Position numbers and translations under genes: made by a program. A DNA stretch of 7,785 nt from Planctomycetota bacterium (GTDB lineage Bacteria > Planctomycetota > PUPC01 > JABMSA01 > JAUWKK01), in NCBI GenBank assembly GCA_030614245.1, contig JAUWKK010000121.1:1-7785 (forward strand), read 5' to 3'. The notes under the pieces were generated by a model. That model searched no databases. It saw nothing but the letters and a program-made list of their open reading frames with translations, and was not told the DNA's origin. Below are positions 5,910-7,785 of this stretch, in pieces. Every line of letters begins with the position of its first letter. Within the stretch, counting starts at the first letter, position 1.

Positions 5910-5998
5910 CGCTTCTTCTTATGCCGATTGGCGCGAGCGCGCTTCTTCCGCTTGTGCTTGTTTATCTTCGATTTCCTTCGTTTGCGTCCACAGGGCAC
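5906..5998 (-). CDS. AURKAIP1/COX24-type 30-residue basic protein
   Basis: A 30-codon ORF begins MPCGRKRRKSK and continues INKHKRKKRARANRHKKKR. More than half of its residues are Lys or Arg. The N-terminal MPCG(K/R)KR and C-terminal RARANRHKKK are, from memory, near-identical to the tiny proteins that databases label AURKAIP1/COX24 domain-containing (for example in Bacteroidota), which are thought to be ribosome-associated. The start is GTG 5998; GGAGG (6009-6013) lies 10 bp upstream, slightly long. A TTGACA/TACAAT promoter and a dyad lie immediately upstream, and no ORF is needed to explain the intervening leader. It is the first gene of the leftward series. The main doubt is the role, not the coding status: the motif match is too specific for chance. 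Confidence 0.85.
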   Translation of the reverse strand: MPCGRKRRKSKINKHKRKKRARANRHKKKR

Positions 5999-6030
5999 GA
6001 ATGTGCTTCCTCCGCGTGCGGCAACTCGTT

Positions 6031-6050
6031 AATCGTTATTTCTAACGATT
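6031..6050. promoter_or_regulatory. Perfect 8-bp dyad (operator candidate)
   Basis: AATCGTTA (6031-6038) and TAACGATT (6043-6050) are perfect inverted repeats around a 4-nt spacer. The dyad overlaps the last three bases of the leftward -10 box and covers the predicted start site (~6041). Since the start falls in its centre, only half would be transcribed. A repressor-binding site is therefore likelier than an RNA hairpin. Confidence 0.6.
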
Positions 6051-6075
6051 GTACCCTTTCTGGGCTTGTTGTCAA
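6048..6075 (-). promoter_or_regulatory. Strong sigma70-like promoter
   Basis: On the minus strand a perfect -35 TTGACA (6070-6075) is followed after 16 bp by TACAAT (6048-6053; five of six consensus bases). The start would be near 6041, leaving a ~43-nt leader to GTG 5998 that includes the GGAGG site. It should drive the small basic gene and probably the PK_C-domain gene; the AAA-Toprim-DUF2284 set lies downstream on the same strand with no obvious terminator between. Confidence 0.75.
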
Positions 6076-6082
6076 GTACTTA
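6062..6082. repeat. 21-nt shared promoter-region sequence, copy 1
   Basis: Positions 6062-6082 match 7658-7678 at 20 of 21 bases (c6065 against g7661). Read on the minus strand it contains TAAGTACTTGACAACAA, with the palindrome AAGTACTT running into the -35 hexamer TTGACA. Here it is part of a complete promoter. Confidence 0.7.
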
Positions 6083-6164
6083 GCATCTTGATTCAGGTTC
6101 AGGTGAGGTACATACTGCCCCCTGGGATCCGTCTTCAATGCACGGGTCCGGGTGTTCTGGGAAA

Positions 6165-6245
6165 TGTGGGGCAGGCTTTCAGCCCTCCGTAGGCGGGCAG
6201 GCCTGCCAATGCAATCAATCAGCAGCCTGGAAAGGCTGCTCCACA
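6165..6245. repeat. Palindromic REP-like element, intergenic copy B
   Basis: An 81-bp inverted relative of the element in pdxJ. The boundary repeat is TGTGG (6165-6169)/CCACA (6241-6245). One hairpin, GCAGCCT-ggaa-AGGCTGC (6222-6239 with an A-T pair at 6221/6240), is the same as in copy A. The second stem, GGCAGGC (6170-6176)/GCCTGCC (6201-6207), is extended by a nested hairpin GCCCTCC-gta-GGCGGGC (6182-6198, one mismatch) that copy A lacks. It lies 25 bp beyond the mscS-family stop. There is no T-tract, so it is not a standard intrinsic terminator. Confidence 0.85.
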
Positions 6246-6269
6246 TCTTGAGAAAACTGTGCCGCCCGG

Positions 6270-7538
6270 CTATCCATCTCCCTGGGAGCCCGCGCCTGAT
6301 TCCTCGCCGATTCGGTTTTCTGGCGGCCCCTCGATATGAACTGTCGTCGTCGGGAAGGCTATCGAGAGCCCCATCCCGTCGAGCATACGCATGATCGCAA
6401 GGTTGATACGCTCCTTCGTCGCGAGGTGCGTGTCCCATTCGGTTGACTTCGTGAAATAGTACACGAACACATTGAGGCTCGAATCGCCGAACTCTGTGAA
6501 GCGTACGAGGATGAACCCCTTGTGTACGCCATCGTCGTTCTCGATGACATCGCGAATGCCGGCGACGGCTTTCTCCATCTGATCGGCGGTGGTATCGTAG
6601 GTGACGCCGACGACCTGCTTGACGCGCCTCTTGGGCATGCTGGACCAGTTGTCGATGGTGGCAGATGCGACGGTCTTGTGGGGAACAGAGACCAGGGTGG
6701 CGGGCCACGTGCGAATGCGCGTCGAGCGGAAGCCGATCTGCTCGACTATGCCCTCGATGTCGCCGATCTTGATCCAGTCGCCCGTCGAGAATGGCCGGTC
6801 GATAAAGATTACTATCGAGCCGAAGAAATTGCCGAGTGTATCCTGAAGCGCGAGAGCGACGGCCAGGCCGCCGACACCCAGCCCGGCGAGAAGGCCCGTT
6901 ACGCTGTAGCCGAGAAGCTGCACCACCCACACGAAGCCGATAACCGCAATGGATACCTTGAGCGCCTTCCGCATCACCGGCACAAGCTGGTCGTCCAGCT
7001 TCGAATCCGTCCGCGACGACAGCTTCATAAGGTAATGGTGCGCGACGTCAACAATCCGGAAGAGGAACCAGATCACGTCGGATGCCACGAGGACCTTCAG
7101 GGTGGCATTGACGAACTCCCGAACGTTCGGCGATACCGGCAGGGGCAAGACAGCGAAAGCCCCGCAGAATCCCAGCAACAGCAGCAGCCAGCCGAAGGGC
7201 TTGCTGCCGGCAGCGCCCAGCAGATTGTCGAAATTATAAGGCGTCTTCTCCAACAGCGGGATCAGCTTCCTGTCGAATACGAAATCCGATATCTTCTTGA
7301 GAACCAAGCCGACGAGAATGCAGAAGAACGACACCACGAACTGCCACACGGCGACACCGAGGACCTTGAACTGCAACCATTCAGGGGAATAATTTCCCAC
7401 CTTTCGGCTGAATTCCGGCATCAGGGTATCTGATTCGGCCGCCTCTGCTGGATATGCATACAACGCGCACAGTGCCATGGCCGCAATGATGACGCTGAGA
7501 AGCAATTTGCGGCCAGTAAGCTCATTTCCGGATGGCAT
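6270..7538 (-). CDS. MscS family mechanosensitive ion channel
   Basis: A 422-residue membrane channel of the small-conductance mechanosensitive class, expected to release solutes on hypo-osmotic shock. Residues 1-34 form a signal peptide (RKLLLSVIIAAMALCALYAYPAEAA). Membrane segments fall near 62-81, 115-133, 145-162 and 192-211. The pore helix is the Gly/Ala-rich GLLAGLGVGGLAVALALQD (215-233), followed by the MscS beta domain (FIDRPFSTGDWIKIGDIEGIVEQIGFRSTRIRT, 245-277; VPHKTVASATIDNWS) and the alpha/beta C-terminal domain to ~405, then a short Gly-rich tail. ATG 7538 is chosen: GGAG (7548-7551) is 9 bp upstream and the signal peptide starts there. The in-frame GTG 7619 would bury the signal peptide behind 27 extra residues. 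It is monocistronic as far as can be seen. No convincing -10 box was found; a copy of the 21-nt promoter sequence lies ~120 bp upstream. Confidence 0.93.
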   Translation of the reverse strand: MPSGNELTGRKLLLSVIIAAMALCALYAYPAEAAESDTLMPEFSRKVGNYSPEWLQFKVLGVAVWQFVVSFFCILVGLVLKKISDFVFDRKLIPLLEKTPYNFDNLLGAAGSKPFGWLLLLLGFCGAFAVLPLPVSPNVREFVNATLKVLVASDVIWFLFRIVDVAHHYLMKLSSRTDSKLDDQLVPVMRKALKVSIAVIGFVWVVQLLGYSVTGLLAGLGVGGLAVALALQDTLGNFFGSIVIFIDRPFSTGDWIKIGDIEGIVEQIGFRSTRIRTWPATLVSVPHKTVASATIDNWSSMPKRRVKQVVGVTYDTTADQMEKAVAGIRDVIENDDGVHKGFILVRFTEFGDSSLNVFVYYFTKSTEWDTHLATKERINLAIMRMLDGMGLSIAFPTTTVHIEGPPENRIGEESGAGSQGDG

Positions 7539-7657
7539 TGGATATTTCTCCGTTGGGTTCAGATATTCCACGGGCTGCGCAGATCGTACCGGTCGTCGAT
7601 ATACCCGAATCAGCGGCACAATGCAACCTTTCGGATGCGGAATCGCCCGAACTCTCA

Positions 7658-7678
7658 GGGGTTGTTGTCAAGTACTTA
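7658..7678. repeat. 21-nt shared promoter-region sequence, copy 2
   Basis: The second copy of the sequence at 6062-6082, one mismatch. It lies 120 bp upstream of the mscS-family ATG with the perfect TTGACA on the same (minus) strand, but no recognisable -10 follows at 16-18 bp. It may belong to a promoter with a divergent -10 or be a regulator-binding site. The rest of 7539-7657 shows no gene; a GTG-initiated extension of the channel ORF is considered non-coding. Confidence 0.65.
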
Positions 7679-7732
7679 CTAACAGGAGCGATATATGCTG
7701 AACATGCTGCCGCGAGCGGAGTGTTGTTTTCA

Positions 7733-7767
7733 TGTCATTCTGAGGAGCGTAGCGACGAAGAATCTTT
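7733..7767. repeat. Half-copy of the TGTCATTCTGAG repeat family
   Basis: Starts tgtcattctgag and ends gacgaagaatcttt, the same pattern as both arms of the element at 72-152. The partner arm is not seen and may lie beyond the window. An ORF opening at ATG 7695 runs through it, but its translation (VILRSVATKNL) is simply that of the repeat. Confidence 0.65.
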
Positions 7768-7785
7768 ATCGAGACCAGCGTTTGA

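Noticed and set aside
6221..6240. Hairpin after the channel stop codon as an intrinsic terminator
   Set aside because: On the minus strand it is followed by tgattgattgc and not a T-tract, and the same hairpin occurs inside pdxJ, which is evidently read through.
5962..6930. A 322-codon minus-strand ORF overlapping the channel gene
   Set aside because: It is in the wrong frame for the MscS motifs, crosses the palindromic repeat and the promoter region, and has the Arg/Ser-rich composition of a GC-rich shadow frame.
6522..7433. A 303-codon plus-strand ORF antisense to the channel gene
   Set aside because: It mirrors the codon structure of a clear MscS gene; no ribosome site or recognisable domain. 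The long antisense ORFs at 1622-2410, 2891-3451 and 4778-5470 were rejected for the same reason.
7695..7785. Plus-strand ORF opening at ATG 7695 with AGGAG 6 bp upstream, running off the window
   Set aside because: About half of its length is the TGTCATTCTGAG repeat at 7733-7767 and the predicted peptide is the typical spurious translation of that repeat. Without the downstream sequence it cannot be called a gene.

Overview
The window looks like chromosome from a GC-rich, repeat-laden, probably uncultured bacterium. The palindromic, heptameric and inverted-repeat families seen here are, to my recollection, common in Planctomycetota/Armatimonadota-type genomes, but the sequence alone does not fix the phylum. 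Seven protein genes are well supported, one of them only 30 codons long. No rRNA, tRNA, CRISPR array, transposase or integrase is visible.

Plus strand, 1-2767: a repeat-rich leader (heptamer tandem repeats, a small inverted-repeat element, more heptamers) runs up to pdxJ (pyridoxine 5'-phosphate synthase). A 106-bp gap made almost entirely of heptamers, first direct and then inverted, separates it from gpmI (cofactor-independent phosphoglycerate mutase). A palindromic REP-like element lies in frame inside pdxJ and a second copy lies near 6.2 kb.

Minus strand, 2780-5998, read right to left: a strong sigma70-like promoter with a perfect 8-bp dyad at the expected start site; a 30-residue very basic AURKAIP1/COX24-type gene; a stand-alone pyruvate kinase C-terminal-domain protein; then a compact AAA/ABC-type ATPase, a Toprim-like DUF4276-type protein and a DUF2284 cysteine-rich protein. 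The last three are 10 bp apart and overlapping by 3 bp, respectively. They converge on gpmI with 12 bp between stop codons. The ATPase plus Toprim-like pair resembles an OLD-family nuclease split over two genes and is the best candidate for a poorly described, possibly defensive, system. DUF2284 may be its third member.

Minus strand, 6270-7538: a mechanosensitive ion channel of the MscS family with a signal peptide. The palindromic repeat lies just past its stop codon. A 21-nt sequence with one mismatch, containing a perfect -35 hexamer, occurs both at the 6.07-kb promoter and upstream of mscS. The right edge carries another half-copy of the inverted-repeat family seen at the left edge.
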